64,000 nt of DNA, taken from Clostridium sp. AM49-4BH (GTDB taxonomy: Bacteria > Bacillota > Clostridia > Lachnospirales > Lachnospiraceae). The translations under genes were made by a program, and so were the position numbers. Shown piece after piece: positions 27,300 through 36,078 of the stretch (the first letter of the stretch is position 1; every line of letters starts with the position of its first letter). The stretch is taken from positions 1 to 64,000 of the forward strand of contig NZ_QUFB01000014.1 of the NCBI RefSeq assembly GCF_003478335.1. Reading direction: 5' to 3'. A model generated the notes under the pieces. The model had not been told where the DNA came from and made no database searches. It saw only the letters and a list, made by a program, of their open reading frames with translations.

Positions 27300-28883
27300 T
27301 CATTCATTCCCCGTATTCTTTTTCATGGCTATCTCAACAACTTTACTGGTATACTCTGCCTTGTCTAAGCTTAGCAGTTCCCTTGCCTGCGACTCACTGA
27401 CGCCATACTCAGATTGTAACAGAGATACGATCTGTTCTTTGCAGCCATCTACCTCGTCCTCGATCTCAAGCTGTTTGGCAGTCTCTAAATTTGCATCATA
27501 TCTCTGCAAACCACGGATCAGCGCATTTAAGGCATCTGGATAATAATTCATAGCATCATAATTTTGATAAGAATCCAATGCTCTCTGTACCTGCATCACT
27601 GTTCGAATCTTATTATAGGTATCCGGATCTTTTTCTTTCACCTTCGTTCCTAACACCTCTTGGTATGCCTGCTCGTACTTACCCATCTCAAAGTATTTCA
27701 TAGCCTGCTTCTTTGAACTGGAGTAACCATGTATGTTTGTGCCAGCAATCTCCACTACCAGAAAAGTAACGGTCAAGATAGCAATGATCGCAACACCAAC
27801 TTTATTGAGCTTGCCGGTAACTTCATATTTTTCAGCTTCTGCCTCTTCTTCCTGCTGTGCTTTTTGCTCAGCCTTTTTGGCTTCTTTTTCCGCTTTTTTT
27901 GCAGCTTTTTCTTCCGCTTTTGCTGCTTTCTTCGCTTCTTTTTCTGCTTTTTTTGCTTCCTTTGCCTGCTCTTTTTCTGCCTTTTTCTGTTCTGCCAACT
28001 CCGCTTTTTCCGCAGCTTTTTGTTCTTCCTCTTCCTGTGCTTTTCGTTCTTCCTCGGCAATCTCATCGTTGATCACATTACCAAAGACACGCTGAAACAA
28101 TCCTTTCTGATCTGTTGGCTCCTCTTCCGGATGTTCCTCCGGTGCCGCAATATCTAGCAGATCATCAATAGACACATCCTGTGATTCCGAATCAGCACCA
28201 AGCATATCAAAAATATCTGCTGCCTCAGCATCCTGATCTTCTACCAGTTCATCCTTTGATGCCGTCTCCTGCTGCAACGATCCAGTCATATCCAGATCAT
28301 CCAACAATCCATCTAACATCATATTTAATGCCTGATCATCGGTCGAAGATTCTGATTTTCCGTCATTCATTAACGCTGCCGTCTCTGCTGAATCTCCGCC
28401 ACTTACATCGTCAGAATACAAATTGATATTATCTAATAATTCACTGGTATTAATCGTCGCACTATCACCAGCCGGCTGTGAGATCTCTTCAGTACCTCCG
28501 TCGTCGATCGGTGCTGGAATCTCTTCAGAAGCTTCCGCAACCGACATTGGAATCTCTTCGGAAACTTCCTCCTCTACCGGCATTGGAATCTCTTCAGAAA
28601 CTTTCTCCTCTACCGGCATTGGAATCTCTTCAGAAACTTCCTCCTCTACCGGCTCTACCGGCATTGGAATCTCTTCAGAAACTTCCTTCTCTACCGACAT
28701 TGGAATCTCTTCGGAAACCTCCTCTGCCGGCATCGGTGCATCCTCAGACTGCTCATCTGACTTAAACTCCTCTATCCCTTCCAGATTTTCCAAATCTTCT
28801 ATGTCCACAAAATCCGCCAAGGAACCCATATCCGCGAAATCAGCCGCATTCAGATCTTCTAATTCTTTGTCTTCTCCTGACAT
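27300..28883 (-). CDS. Acidic repeat/coiled-coil single-pass membrane protein
   Basis: 527 residues in five parts: an acidic N-terminus (~1-45); about six 12-residue repeats around SEEIPMPVE (~50-125); an acidic spacer; a K/A/E-rich coiled coil (~255-355); one membrane span (AIIAILTVTFLVVEIAG); then a helical C-terminus whose MKYFEMGKYEQAYQEVL looks like a TPR unit. I do not recognise the family. It lies 21 bases downstream of cheV and probably shares its operon, which suggests a cytoplasmic signalling scaffold with an outer sensor domain (inference). The start follows an AGAGG-type site. Confidence 0.65.
   Translation of the reverse strand: MSGEDKELEDLNAADFADMGSLADFVDIEDLENLEGIEEFKSDEQSEDAPMPAEEVSEEIPMSVEKEVSEEIPMPVEPVEEEVSEEIPMPVEEKVSEEIPMPVEEEVSEEIPMSVAEASEEIPAPIDDGGTEEISQPAGDSATINTSELLDNINLYSDDVSGGDSAETAALMNDGKSESSTDDQALNMMLDGLLDDLDMTGSLQQETASKDELVEDQDAEAADIFDMLGADSESQDVSIDDLLDIAAPEEHPEEEPTDQKGLFQRVFGNVINDEIAEEERKAQEEEEQKAAEKAELAEQKKAEKEQAKEAKKAEKEAKKAAKAEEKAAKKAEKEAKKAEQKAQQEEEAEAEKYEVTGKLNKVGVAIIAILTVTFLVVEIAGTNIHGYSSSKKQAMKYFEMGKYEQAYQEVLGTKVKEKDPDTYNKIRTVMQVQRALDSYQNYDAMNYYPDALNALIRGLQRYDANLETAKQLEIEDEVDGCKEQIVSLLQSEYGVSESQARELLSLDKAEYTSKVVEIAMKKNTGNE
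28507..28735. repeat. 36-bp in-frame tandem repeats
   Basis: About six units of the type ACCGGCATTGGAATCTCTTC plus a 16-base tail, with one 9-base insertion (TACCGGCTC) between units. They encode the SEEIPMPVEEEV repeat of the membrane protein. Near identity between units suggests recent expansion. Confidence 0.85.
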
Positions 28884-28904
28884 TACCGCAACCTCTTTTC
28901 TTCC

Positions 28905-29819
28905 TTATTGATGGTCCGTTACTCCGATCAAGTTATCTAATGCAGCAACCAACTGTCCAATCTCCGGTTTTGACAACTGGGCATCAGCTCCGAGCGACTC
29001 CCCTTTACGACGCATCTCTTCGTTGATCAACGAGGAAAAGATGACGACTGGAATATGGCAAAACTGATCAGACTCTTTGATCAATTTTGTCAAATGGTGT
29101 CCATCCATCTGCGGCATCTCAATATCTGTGATCACACAGGATACTTTCTCGTCCAAATTTCCCGACTTATAATAGTCGCATAACCGATCCCAACATTCCT
29201 GACCATTGTTTGTTGCCGTTACGTTTACATATCCGGCCTCAGACAAGCAGTTGACGATCATCTTGCTAAGCAAAATAGAATCTTCTGCAATCAAGATCGG
29301 TGTATCGTTTCGTTTTCTTCCCGTCAAATGATCGACAGAAGAGGCCTTCAATCCGGTTTCCGGATTAATTCCGGCAACAATCTCCTCAAAATCCAGTATA
29401 ATAATCAGCTTACCATCAATCTTAACGATGCCTGTCGCCATGCTGTTATCACCACTATTCACCGTAGAATCCGGTTTCAAAATTTCTTTCCAGGAAATGC
29501 GATGAATTCCTGCAACTCCGTGTACATGAAATGCAGTATGCAACCCATTAAAGCCCGTTACGATATACATATCTCCCGCCGTATCTGCTTTCTTAGGCAG
29601 ATTCATAACCACTGCCAGATCAATAATAGAAAGGATCTCATCTCTCGGCATAAATATCCCCTCTACTCTGGGATCTGCATTTGGCACCGGTGTTGGCACC
29701 TGATATGGCAAAATTTCCCGCACTTTCGCAACATTAATTCCATAGCTGTTGCCACCAACGGTAAATTCCAAAATCTCTAATTCATTTGTTCCACTTTCCA
29801 ATAAAATACCTGTATCCAT
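28905..29819 (-). CDS. cheV: Chemotaxis coupling protein CheV (CheW domain plus receiver)
   Basis: 304 residues. The N-terminal CheW domain (~10-155) has EFTVGGNSYGINVAKVREIL and VNAGDNSMATGIVK-type strands. The C-terminal receiver (~170-300) has the acidic pocket in ILIAEDSILLSK, the phospho-acceptor aspartate in CVITDIEMPQMDG (~238) and the lysine in AQLSKPEIG. CheV couples chemoreceptors to CheA and adapts by phosphorylation. No CheA, CheY or flagellar gene lies in this window. It follows a lipoprotein gene by 11 bases. Confidence 0.92.
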   Translation of the reverse strand: MDTGILLESGTNELEILEFTVGGNSYGINVAKVREILPYQVPTPVPNADPRVEGIFMPRDEILSIIDLAVVMNLPKKADTAGDMYIVTGFNGLHTAFHVHGVAGIHRISWKEILKPDSTVNSGDNSMATGIVKIDGKLIIILDFEEIVAGINPETGLKASSVDHLTGRKRNDTPILIAEDSILLSKMIVNCLSEAGYVNVTATNNGQECWDRLCDYYKSGNLDEKVSCVITDIEMPQMDGHHLTKLIKESDQFCHIPVVIFSSLINEEMRRKGESLGADAQLSKPEIGQLVAALDNLIGVTDHQ

Positions 29820-29830
29820 GCTCGCGCCTC

Positions 29831-30538
29831 CTATTTGATAGCTATTTCTGCCTGTTTGTCATCCCGTACAGCTACCAGTGATACATCTGACAAGTTAATT
29901 TCCTGATCCACCTCAAACACCAAAACTCCCTGTCTGTTATCTCCAGCCTTGATCTTCTGCTGAAAATATTGCAATTCGCCATTCGCAACTGTATGCTGTA
30001 GAAGTCCCACCTGTTTTCCCTCTGACCGCAGGTAAAAATCCGGTTTGTTTTTATGTAAGTCAACCTTTGCATTCGTATTCCCAGTATTTTTGATCCGAAA
30101 ATATAATACAAGCAGTTTCTTACCCTTTCCGACTTTACAATACGCATAATCTGCACCGAGCGAAGATTTCAATTTTGCTGACACAAAGTCTACAGAAACC
30201 CCAGGAATTCCATACAATTTCGTTAAAGGAACTGTTATAACTTCTGCCTCTCCGTCCTTTCCGGCCGCAGCCTGCCCCGGTTCAGCACTCTGCACTGCTG
30301 CAGTTTCTGTCGGTGCCGGCGCAGGAGTAACGATCGGCGTTGGAGTTGGAGTCGGATTTAAAATACTACGGTCATAATCCAAACCATATGCATATTTACT
30401 GTCATGTTTTAACAACTCTCCTGCCATATATTCCGATGCTTTGCCGGCATCCAGCTTTGATAAATCAGGAACACTCGTGCTGCATCCGGTCAATGCACAC
30501 GCGGCAGTGAGTACAGTTGCTATAATTCTCTTTTTCAT
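29831..30538 (-). CDS. Lipoprotein with a DUF4352-like domain
   Basis: 235 residues. The lipoprotein signal has the lipobox LTGC (cysteine ~19). A proline/threonine linker (NPTPTPTPIVTPAPAP) crosses the wall zone, and a beta-rich domain (~110-235) has LLVLYFRIKNTGNTNAKVDL, the pattern of DUF4352/TEF-like Ig domains on Gram-positive cell surfaces. Function unknown. First gene of a likely operon with cheV and the repeat protein. Confidence 0.82.
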   Translation of the reverse strand: MKKRIIATVLTAACALTGCSTSVPDLSKLDAGKASEYMAGELLKHDSKYAYGLDYDRSILNPTPTPTPIVTPAPAPTETAAVQSAEPGQAAAGKDGEAEVITVPLTKLYGIPGVSVDFVSAKLKSSLGADYAYCKVGKGKKLLVLYFRIKNTGNTNAKVDLHKNKPDFYLRSEGKQVGLLQHTVANGELQYFQQKIKAGDNRQGVLVFEVDQEINLSDVSLVAVRDDKQAEIAIK

Positions 30539-30601
30539 CCTGCACTACCTCTTTTTATTGCGGGCATTTCATATGATTTTGCCCATACATTCATTATCTT
30601 T

Positions 30602-30631
30602 ATACTACCATATTACCGCTATATCAGTCAA
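30602..30631 (-). promoter_or_regulatory. Sigma-A promoter of the lipoprotein-cheV operon
   Basis: On the minus strand TTGACT, an 18-base spacer and TAGTAT. The -35 box overlaps the last codons of the upstream histidine kinase gene. Confidence 0.6.
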
Positions 30632-32207
30632 TCGTCTTACAATCGAGTTCAAACCAAAATTCTACACCATTCTCATGATTGATCACTCCACATTTCTGAT
30701 TCATAGAATCCATGATCGCTTTGACAATCGACAGCCCAATTCCGTTGCCTCCATAGGCTCTGGTACGCGCCTTATCCACCTTATAAAACTTGATCCATAT
30801 CTTATCAAGGTCTTCCTCCGGTATCGTCTTACCGGTATTGAATACAGAAATGCGCTCAACATCGCCTCTCCGCTCCATTGTTACTCGTATAACCCTTTCA
30901 CCATCCACATGATTAACTGCATTGCTGATATAGTTTGTAATAACCTCTTCGATCATATACTCATCTGCCCACACATAAACCGGATCCGTTTCATAAAATA
31001 AGATCTCTGCATCCTTTTGTTCTGCCAGCAAAGTTGCGGAATTAACCGAAGAACGAAGTACCTGTACAATATCAAAACGTTCAAAATGCACTTGATCACT
31101 GCCGAACTCGATCTGATTCAGTGTCAAAAGTTTTTTAACCATTTTATTCATTTTATTTGCTTCATCAATAATGACTTCGCAATAAAACTCCCGGCTCTCC
31201 TGATCATCGTTGATATTGTCCTGCAACCCCTCCGCATATCCTTGTATCAATGCGATTGGGGTTTTTAATTCATGCGATACATTCGACAAAAACTCCTTAC
31301 GCATCTCATCAATCTGTATTTTATTTTGAATATCTTTTTGTAATTCGTTGTTCGCTGATTTTAATTCCAAAATGGTATTTTCTAACTTATCCGAAAGAGC
31401 ATTAATACTGTGCCCTAATAAGCCGATCTCGTCTTTTGTGTGTACCGGATAACGTACATCAAAATCAAGATTTGCCATCTGATTAGCAATATCTGCAATC
31501 TTTAAAATTGGTTTTGCAAAACTATTGCTGACCACGATCATCAGCAGCATACTGACAACAACCGCTCCAACCGCCACATACCCAAGAAAATGATTAAAGA
31601 TCGCCACACTCTCAGTCATGCTTTGATAATTCGTCCGCATATAGACAAACTGTCCGGACTTTAACTGACCAAACAATTCAATATACTCCGACCCTATTCG
31701 ATCATCCATTATCTTATAAACTGAATAATTTTCGGATTCCGTAATCTTTTTTTTGGAATCACCACGTTCGCCAACACTGCCACCCCTTTCCAGCCCGAGC
31801 ACATATTCCCTCGTCTTCTCTTCGACTGTCTTGCTCTGCCGTTCAGAAATGGTATCCGAAGATGGATAATCAAACGAATACATAATATTACCCAAAAAAT
31901 TAGTCAGCTCAAACAGATAAATGCTATAGGAATGGTTTGCAGACATAATATCAATCTCACGTACACTTTTGTCGGACAATTGGCCATTCTTACTAAGCTG
32001 CGGCTGATCCTTCTGCGTTATCGTGTTGACCGAATTGTACGAATCCACCAGCATGGAAACCTTTTTGTGCTGGTAATATCCCGGCAGCAATGCATAATTT
32101 AACATCCAAAAGGCGCATAATGTAAAACCCAAGATCAAAAGCATCGTTATCATTAATTTTGTGCGGATCGACATGCCACGCACGTTACAATTTTCACGCT
32201 TTCTCAT
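30624..32207 (-). CDS. Membrane sensor histidine kinase
   Basis: 527 residues. Two membrane spans (~15-38 and ~205-232) flank an outer sensor region of about 165 residues. HAMP follows (~233-285), then HisKA with the phosphorylated histidine in NVSHELKTPIALIQGYAEGL (~313), and HATPase_c with N (YISNAVNHV), G1 (SVFNTGKTIPEED) and G2 (YGGNGIGLSIVKAIMD) boxes. Its start overlaps the stop of the response regulator gene (ATGA), so it is the partner kinase. Signal unknown. Confidence 0.93.
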   Translation of the reverse strand: MRKRENCNVRGMSIRTKLMITMLLILGFTLCAFWMLNYALLPGYYQHKKVSMLVDSYNSVNTITQKDQPQLSKNGQLSDKSVREIDIMSANHSYSIYLFELTNFLGNIMYSFDYPSSDTISERQSKTVEEKTREYVLGLERGGSVGERGDSKKKITESENYSVYKIMDDRIGSEYIELFGQLKSGQFVYMRTNYQSMTESVAIFNHFLGYVAVGAVVVSMLLMIVVSNSFAKPILKIADIANQMANLDFDVRYPVHTKDEIGLLGHSINALSDKLENTILELKSANNELQKDIQNKIQIDEMRKEFLSNVSHELKTPIALIQGYAEGLQDNINDDQESREFYCEVIIDEANKMNKMVKKLLTLNQIEFGSDQVHFERFDIVQVLRSSVNSATLLAEQKDAEILFYETDPVYVWADEYMIEEVITNYISNAVNHVDGERVIRVTMERRGDVERISVFNTGKTIPEEDLDKIWIKFYKVDKARTRAYGGNGIGLSIVKAIMDSMNQKCGVINHENGVEFWFELDCKTID

Positions 32208-32875
32208 ACTTCAAATTTATACCCCATTCCCCAGATTGTTTTGATATATTCGCCCTTGTCACCTAATTTGCTGCGCAATTTTTTTACATGCGTATCGATC
32301 GTTCGTGCATCCCCAAAATAATCATAATTCCACACATTGTTCAATATACGTTCCCTCGATAATGCAACGCCTTGATTGTCCATAAAATAGGTCAACAGTT
32401 CAAATTCTTTATAGCTGAGTTCTACCAGTTCTCCATTGATCCGCACCTCATGTGCAGCCCGATTCAGACTGATTCCTCCCGCTTCCATCACATCATCTTC
32501 AAGTGCATTAGTTCTCCGCAAGATTGCCTCTACACGTGCCACTAATATCTTCGGGCTAAACGGTTTCGAAATATATTCATCAACACCAAGATCAAATCCG
32601 AGTAACTCATCTTTCTCATCACTCTTGGCTGTCAACATAATGATCGGCACCTGTGAATACTGACGGATTTCCCGACAAACTTCCCAACCATCCATCTTCG
32701 GCATCATCACATCAAGGATGATCAGCGCAATGTCTTTGTTCGCAAAAAATACGTCAACCGCCTGTTCCCCATCTTCTGCTTCCAGCACGACAAATCCCTG
32801 TTTATTTAAGAAATCTTTGACAAGTTTACGCATACGCTGCTCATCGTCCACCACTAAGATTTTCAATTGTTCCAT
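32204..32875 (-). CDS. OmpR/PhoB family response regulator
   Basis: 223 residues. The receiver has the acidic pair in ILVVDDEQRM, phospho-acceptor aspartate in IILDVMMPKMDGWEV (~53), threonine in IIMLTAKSDE and lysine in YISKPFSPK. The winged-helix DNA-binding domain (~130-223) ends in IDTHVKKLRSKLGDKGEYIKTIWGMGYKF. Start taken as ATG 32875; a GTG three codons upstream (32884) is possible. Upstream partner of the sensor kinase. Confidence 0.93.
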   Translation of the reverse strand: MEQLKILVVDDEQRMRKLVKDFLNKQGFVVLEAEDGEQAVDVFFANKDIALIILDVMMPKMDGWEVCREIRQYSQVPIIMLTAKSDEKDELLGFDLGVDEYISKPFSPKILVARVEAILRRTNALEDDVMEAGGISLNRAAHEVRINGELVELSYKEFELLTYFMDNQGVALSRERILNNVWNYDYFGDARTIDTHVKKLRSKLGDKGEYIKTIWGMGYKFEV

Positions 32876-32912
32876 AGCTTTCACCAACCCTTTCTCATTA
32901 TTCTATTTAATA

Positions 32913-32942
32913 AGAAGTCAATGAATATGCTCATTGACTTCT
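32913..32942. terminator. Hairpin between the coiled-coil gene and the response regulator gene
   Basis: Perfect 12-bp stem (AGAAGTCAATGA and complement) with a 6-base loop. It is likely the end of the upstream (32985) transcript on the minus strand, though the T-run (TTATTAAAT) is poor. Confidence 0.5.
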
Positions 32943-32984
32943 AAAATAAGTATATAAAATAATTATGAATAATCTGTGATAAGA

Positions 32985-33605
32985 TCACTTATTTTTTAGT
33001 GCGTTTTCCCGCTCATCCAACTGTTTTTCTTTCTGTTCCAATTGATCCTGCCACTGCTCATATTCATCTACTAATTCTTCCCGCATTTCTTCTTTATAAT
33101 TTGTAAAATACGTAAACACAGAATATCTGGTCTTAAATGTCACTAACAACATTCCCAAAATAATGATCAACAAAACGGTTATGACCATGTTTTTGATCGT
33201 TTTACCAGTCACTGCATCTTCATATGCTTTCTTATATCGTTTGAGCTGTCGCTCTATTTCTGTCTTGCCTGTCACACCAGAATCCGTTGCGCCCGATCCT
33301 TTACGTTGTTTATCGGAAGCGGCCTGTTCTGACACTGCAACCGGAATAGGCGCAAGTGTATCTTCTCCTACGATACCTGACTGCAGGATCTCAGTACGAA
33401 GTTCCTGTAAAAACTGCAGTCCGATAACTGTACAAAACGCATGCTTTTCGACGGATCGATTGTACACCTTTAGCAGTTCCTTTGGTTTCCCGGAACGAAT
33501 TGTTTCCTTGAGATAGGAAATTGTTTCTTTCTCCTTGTGTGCCCGTTCAAATTCACGTTTTGTCAGGAATTGATATCCGTCCAAACAATATAACGTATTC
33601 TTCAT
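32985..33605 (-). CDS. Single-pass membrane protein with C-terminal coiled coil
   Basis: 206 residues, family not recognised. The N-terminal ~75 residues look like a small soluble helical domain (MKNTLYCLDGYQFLTKREFERAHKEKE). A linker, one membrane span (~132-152) and a strongly charged heptad tail (~165-206, QWQDQLEQKEKQLDERENAL) follow. Start at 33605, six bases after GGGGAA. It lies 17 bases downstream of the HAD-PPIase fusion gene, so the two are probably cotranscribed. Confidence 0.65.
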   Translation of the reverse strand: MKNTLYCLDGYQFLTKREFERAHKEKETISYLKETIRSGKPKELLKVYNRSVEKHAFCTVIGLQFLQELRTEILQSGIVGEDTLAPIPVAVSEQAASDKQRKGSGATDSGVTGKTEIERQLKRYKKAYEDAVTGKTIKNMVITVLLIIILGMLLVTFKTRYSVFTYFTNYKEEMREELVDEYEQWQDQLEQKEKQLDERENALKNK

Positions 33606-33622
33606 ACCATTCCCCATTTCTG

Positions 33623-35440
33623 TTATTTTGAAAACGTTGCATGCTTTGCGATCCATTTCTGTACAGCACTACTCAACGCATTATCCTTTAAGCTTTCTCG
33701 ATTCTTCTTCTCATATTCTGCTTCAGAATCATATTTTTCAGTGTTATACTGATATTCCTCTGCCACCAGGTCTTTATATTCCTTGTCCGAATAATTGATC
33801 CCCTCTGCTTTTGCAATTGCTTCAACGACCAATTTTTCTTTGACAGCCTGCTTCGCCTGTTCGTCCAACTCATTTTTGACAAAGTCTTCTTCATTTTCGC
33901 TGCCCCAGGACTGAAAAATTTCGTCATGGCTCATACCGTACATATCCGCCATATCATAATACCCCTGCAGCACTTCCTGCTTGGCATCTTCTAATAATTC
34001 TTCCGGATATTTTTTTACTTTTGCATTTTCAAGAACTTCTGTCCATGCAAAATCCTGCTTATTATTCTCATTTTCTTTTGCTAGCTCCGTGCGAATATCA
34101 GCTTCATACTCTTTTGCTGTCTTAAAATCCGAAATCGACTGCACAAATTTATCATTCCAGGTCGGGACGATTTCATCTCCACAGATATATTTTACCGTAG
34201 CCTTAAAGGTAACTTCCTTACCGTCAATAGTATCATCTCCATAAGTTCCCTTTGGAATATTGATCTTAAAAGTGATCTGCTTGCCGGTCTTGGCACCTAC
34301 AAAAGCACTTTCAAACCCTTTTACAAATTGGTCAGATCCAAGCTCTATAACCTCTTCTCCGCAAGTATCATCTACCTTTTTGCCATCAATATAGCCATTA
34401 AATTTAGCGTATATTTTGTCATCTTCCTGTACGGTGCCCTTTTTCTGTTCATACGTGACATTATCCTGTATCAGACCGTCGATCTCCTGCTGTACATTGT
34501 CATCAGTAACCGCTAAAGATACTTTAATTCCTTTATAATCACCAAGACGCACGCATTTGTTTGCATCATAGTCAGCCCCGGTATTCTCCTGTGTTATCTT
34601 GCTCCAAGGCTGCTTTTGTACGAGTAATGTGCCACCGACTCCCAAAGCAATCCCAAGAATAAGCATTCCACCGGCAATTGCCGTCCACTTTTTGCCAATC
34701 TTCTTATTATAAGAAGATATTTGACTTGATGCAGGCTGCTGTGTATTATCAACATCTGACATTGCCTGACACGGTGTTTCCGGAATTTGTTGTTCAAACC
34801 ATTCAAGCATATCTGCCGTAGTGTGTACTACATAATCTGCACCAGCCTCTTCTAATTCTCCGGTTTCCGCATAACCATAATAAACACCTAAAGAACGGAT
34901 ACCACAGGATTTTGCTCCAATGACATCGTATTTACGATCACCAACCATTAATACTGTACCCTTATCCTGCTCAGTTACATTTAATCTACGCAATGCTTCT
35001 TCTACAACAGCCTGTTTGGAACCACGATCCCCTTTCAACGTATCTCCAGCAATCACATCAAAATATTCTTTAAGATGAAAGTGTTCCAAAATACGTTCTG
35101 TATATTCTTCCGGTTTTGAAGTTGCTACCGCTATTTTTACCTGCGTTTTTTTCAAATATTTTAAAACAGCTTCAAACCCTTCATACACATATGCCTCAAA
35201 CAGACCTTCCGTCTGATAACGCTCCCGGTACTTTGCCGTAGCAGTCTTCGCCTCTTCTTCCGTTAAATCGGTATACTCACGGAATCCAACCACCAACGGA
35301 GGTCCGACAAATTTGCGCAGAGTCTGTTCCGCCGGTATCTCGCGCCCCATCTGTTCTAACGCATATCGGATACAATTCATGATCCCCTCTCCGGAGTTCG
35401 TAATTGTTCCATCTAAATCAAATAAAATATATTTCCACAT
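33623..35440 (-). CDS. HAD phosphatase fused to a membrane-anchored FKBP/trigger-factor-like peptidyl-prolyl isomerase
   Basis: 605 residues. Residues 1-~215 are a complete HAD hydrolase of the phosphoglycolate phosphatase kind: motif I DLDGT (8-12), motif II VATSKP (~105-110), motif III lysine (~139-142) and motif IV VGDRKYD (~166-172). A linker leads to one membrane span (~253-275). Residues ~295-420 are FKBP-like (VQEDDKIYAKFNGYIDGKKV, ELGSDQFVKGFESAF and VTFKATVKYI), and ~425-600 resemble the trigger-factor C-terminal domain. By topology the phosphatase faces the cytoplasm and the foldase faces outside (inference). One uninterrupted frame. Confidence 0.85.
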   Translation of the reverse strand: MWKYILFDLDGTITNSGEGIMNCIRYALEQMGREIPAEQTLRKFVGPPLVVGFREYTDLTEEEAKTATAKYRERYQTEGLFEAYVYEGFEAVLKYLKKTQVKIAVATSKPEEYTERILEHFHLKEYFDVIAGDTLKGDRGSKQAVVEEALRRLNVTEQDKGTVLMVGDRKYDVIGAKSCGIRSLGVYYGYAETGELEEAGADYVVHTTADMLEWFEQQIPETPCQAMSDVDNTQQPASSQISSYNKKIGKKWTAIAGGMLILGIALGVGGTLLVQKQPWSKITQENTGADYDANKCVRLGDYKGIKVSLAVTDDNVQQEIDGLIQDNVTYEQKKGTVQEDDKIYAKFNGYIDGKKVDDTCGEEVIELGSDQFVKGFESAFVGAKTGKQITFKINIPKGTYGDDTIDGKEVTFKATVKYICGDEIVPTWNDKFVQSISDFKTAKEYEADIRTELAKENENNKQDFAWTEVLENAKVKKYPEELLEDAKQEVLQGYYDMADMYGMSHDEIFQSWGSENEEDFVKNELDEQAKQAVKEKLVVEAIAKAEGINYSDKEYKDLVAEEYQYNTEKYDSEAEYEKKNRESLKDNALSSAVQKWIAKHATFSK

Positions 35441-35510
35441 AAAATTCTATTACTATCCTTTCCTATAAATTCTTATTTACTCAAACCTACCATAACTCAA
35501 CATTTCACAC

Positions 35511-36006
35511 AACCACATATTACTTATTATGTCAGCAATGAATATACTATTTTGCAGCCAATACATTAAATTGTTCTGCTATCAGAGAACTAAGATAATT
35601 GCCACAGAACGCAATGTTTTTACGTGATTTCTTATTTTGTTAAGTCTCTGATGTATACATGCCTGAAAGAATGTCTGAGATGTCCCGGTTTAGCAAGGTA
35701 TCATCCATTTTTGGACGGGACGCTTTCGCTACGATGCGCTACGTCACGTTACTTAATGTCTCTGAAATACGAGACATAAGTAACGACGAGCGCAAAGTCC
35801 CTTTCAAAAATGATGAATACCTTGCTTCCGGGACATCGAGTTTTCTGTAAGGCATGTAAATCATCCATCAGAGACAACAAAATTTAGAAATCGCTATAAA
35901 AACAAAATGCGGCAAGGCAATTACTATAGTTCTCTGATGGCAGAAACCACTCTTTGACGGCTGCAAAATGCTATATAGTCATTGACATAATAAGTAATAT
36001 GTGGTT
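35511..36006. repeat. Complete ~496-bp foldback (palindromic) element, copy 2
   Basis: The whole element is a large imperfect palindrome centred near 35759. The ends (35511-35534 and 35983-36006) are perfect 24-bp inverted repeats. Inner arms also pair: 35574-35603 with 35916-35945, and 35681-35720 with ~35797-35837. A central hairpin has arms 35748-35762 and 35771-35784. The right half is nearly the same as 1-263. No transposase and no clear target duplication are seen. Inference: a MITE-like mobile or structured-RNA repeat. Confidence 0.85.
35659..35850 (+). other. ORF spanning the centre of the foldback element
   Basis: 63 codons from ATG, reading across the palindrome centre (core NVSEIRDISNDERKVPFKND). 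The same frame is kept in copy 1. No good ribosome site lies upstream. Could be chance within a repeat, or a real small repeat-borne protein. Confidence 0.25.
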
Positions 36007-36078
36007 TTGCAATAACTTCCGGTGTGGGAAGTTTGTATACAAGCACATACTTAATTATAACGAAATTTTATTTAAAAA

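Noticed and set aside
27729..28157. Phe/Leu-rich frames on the plus strand looking like membrane proteins
   Set aside because: They are the complement of a lysine/alanine/glutamate coiled coil; the hydrophobicity is an artefact.
28507..28735. Regular ~36-bp repeats that could suggest a CRISPR array
   Set aside because: Units are directly adjacent without spacers, in frame within a protein, and no cas genes are present.
35511..36006. Insertion sequence
   Set aside because: The element is too short and palindromic to encode a transposase, and no target duplication is evident.
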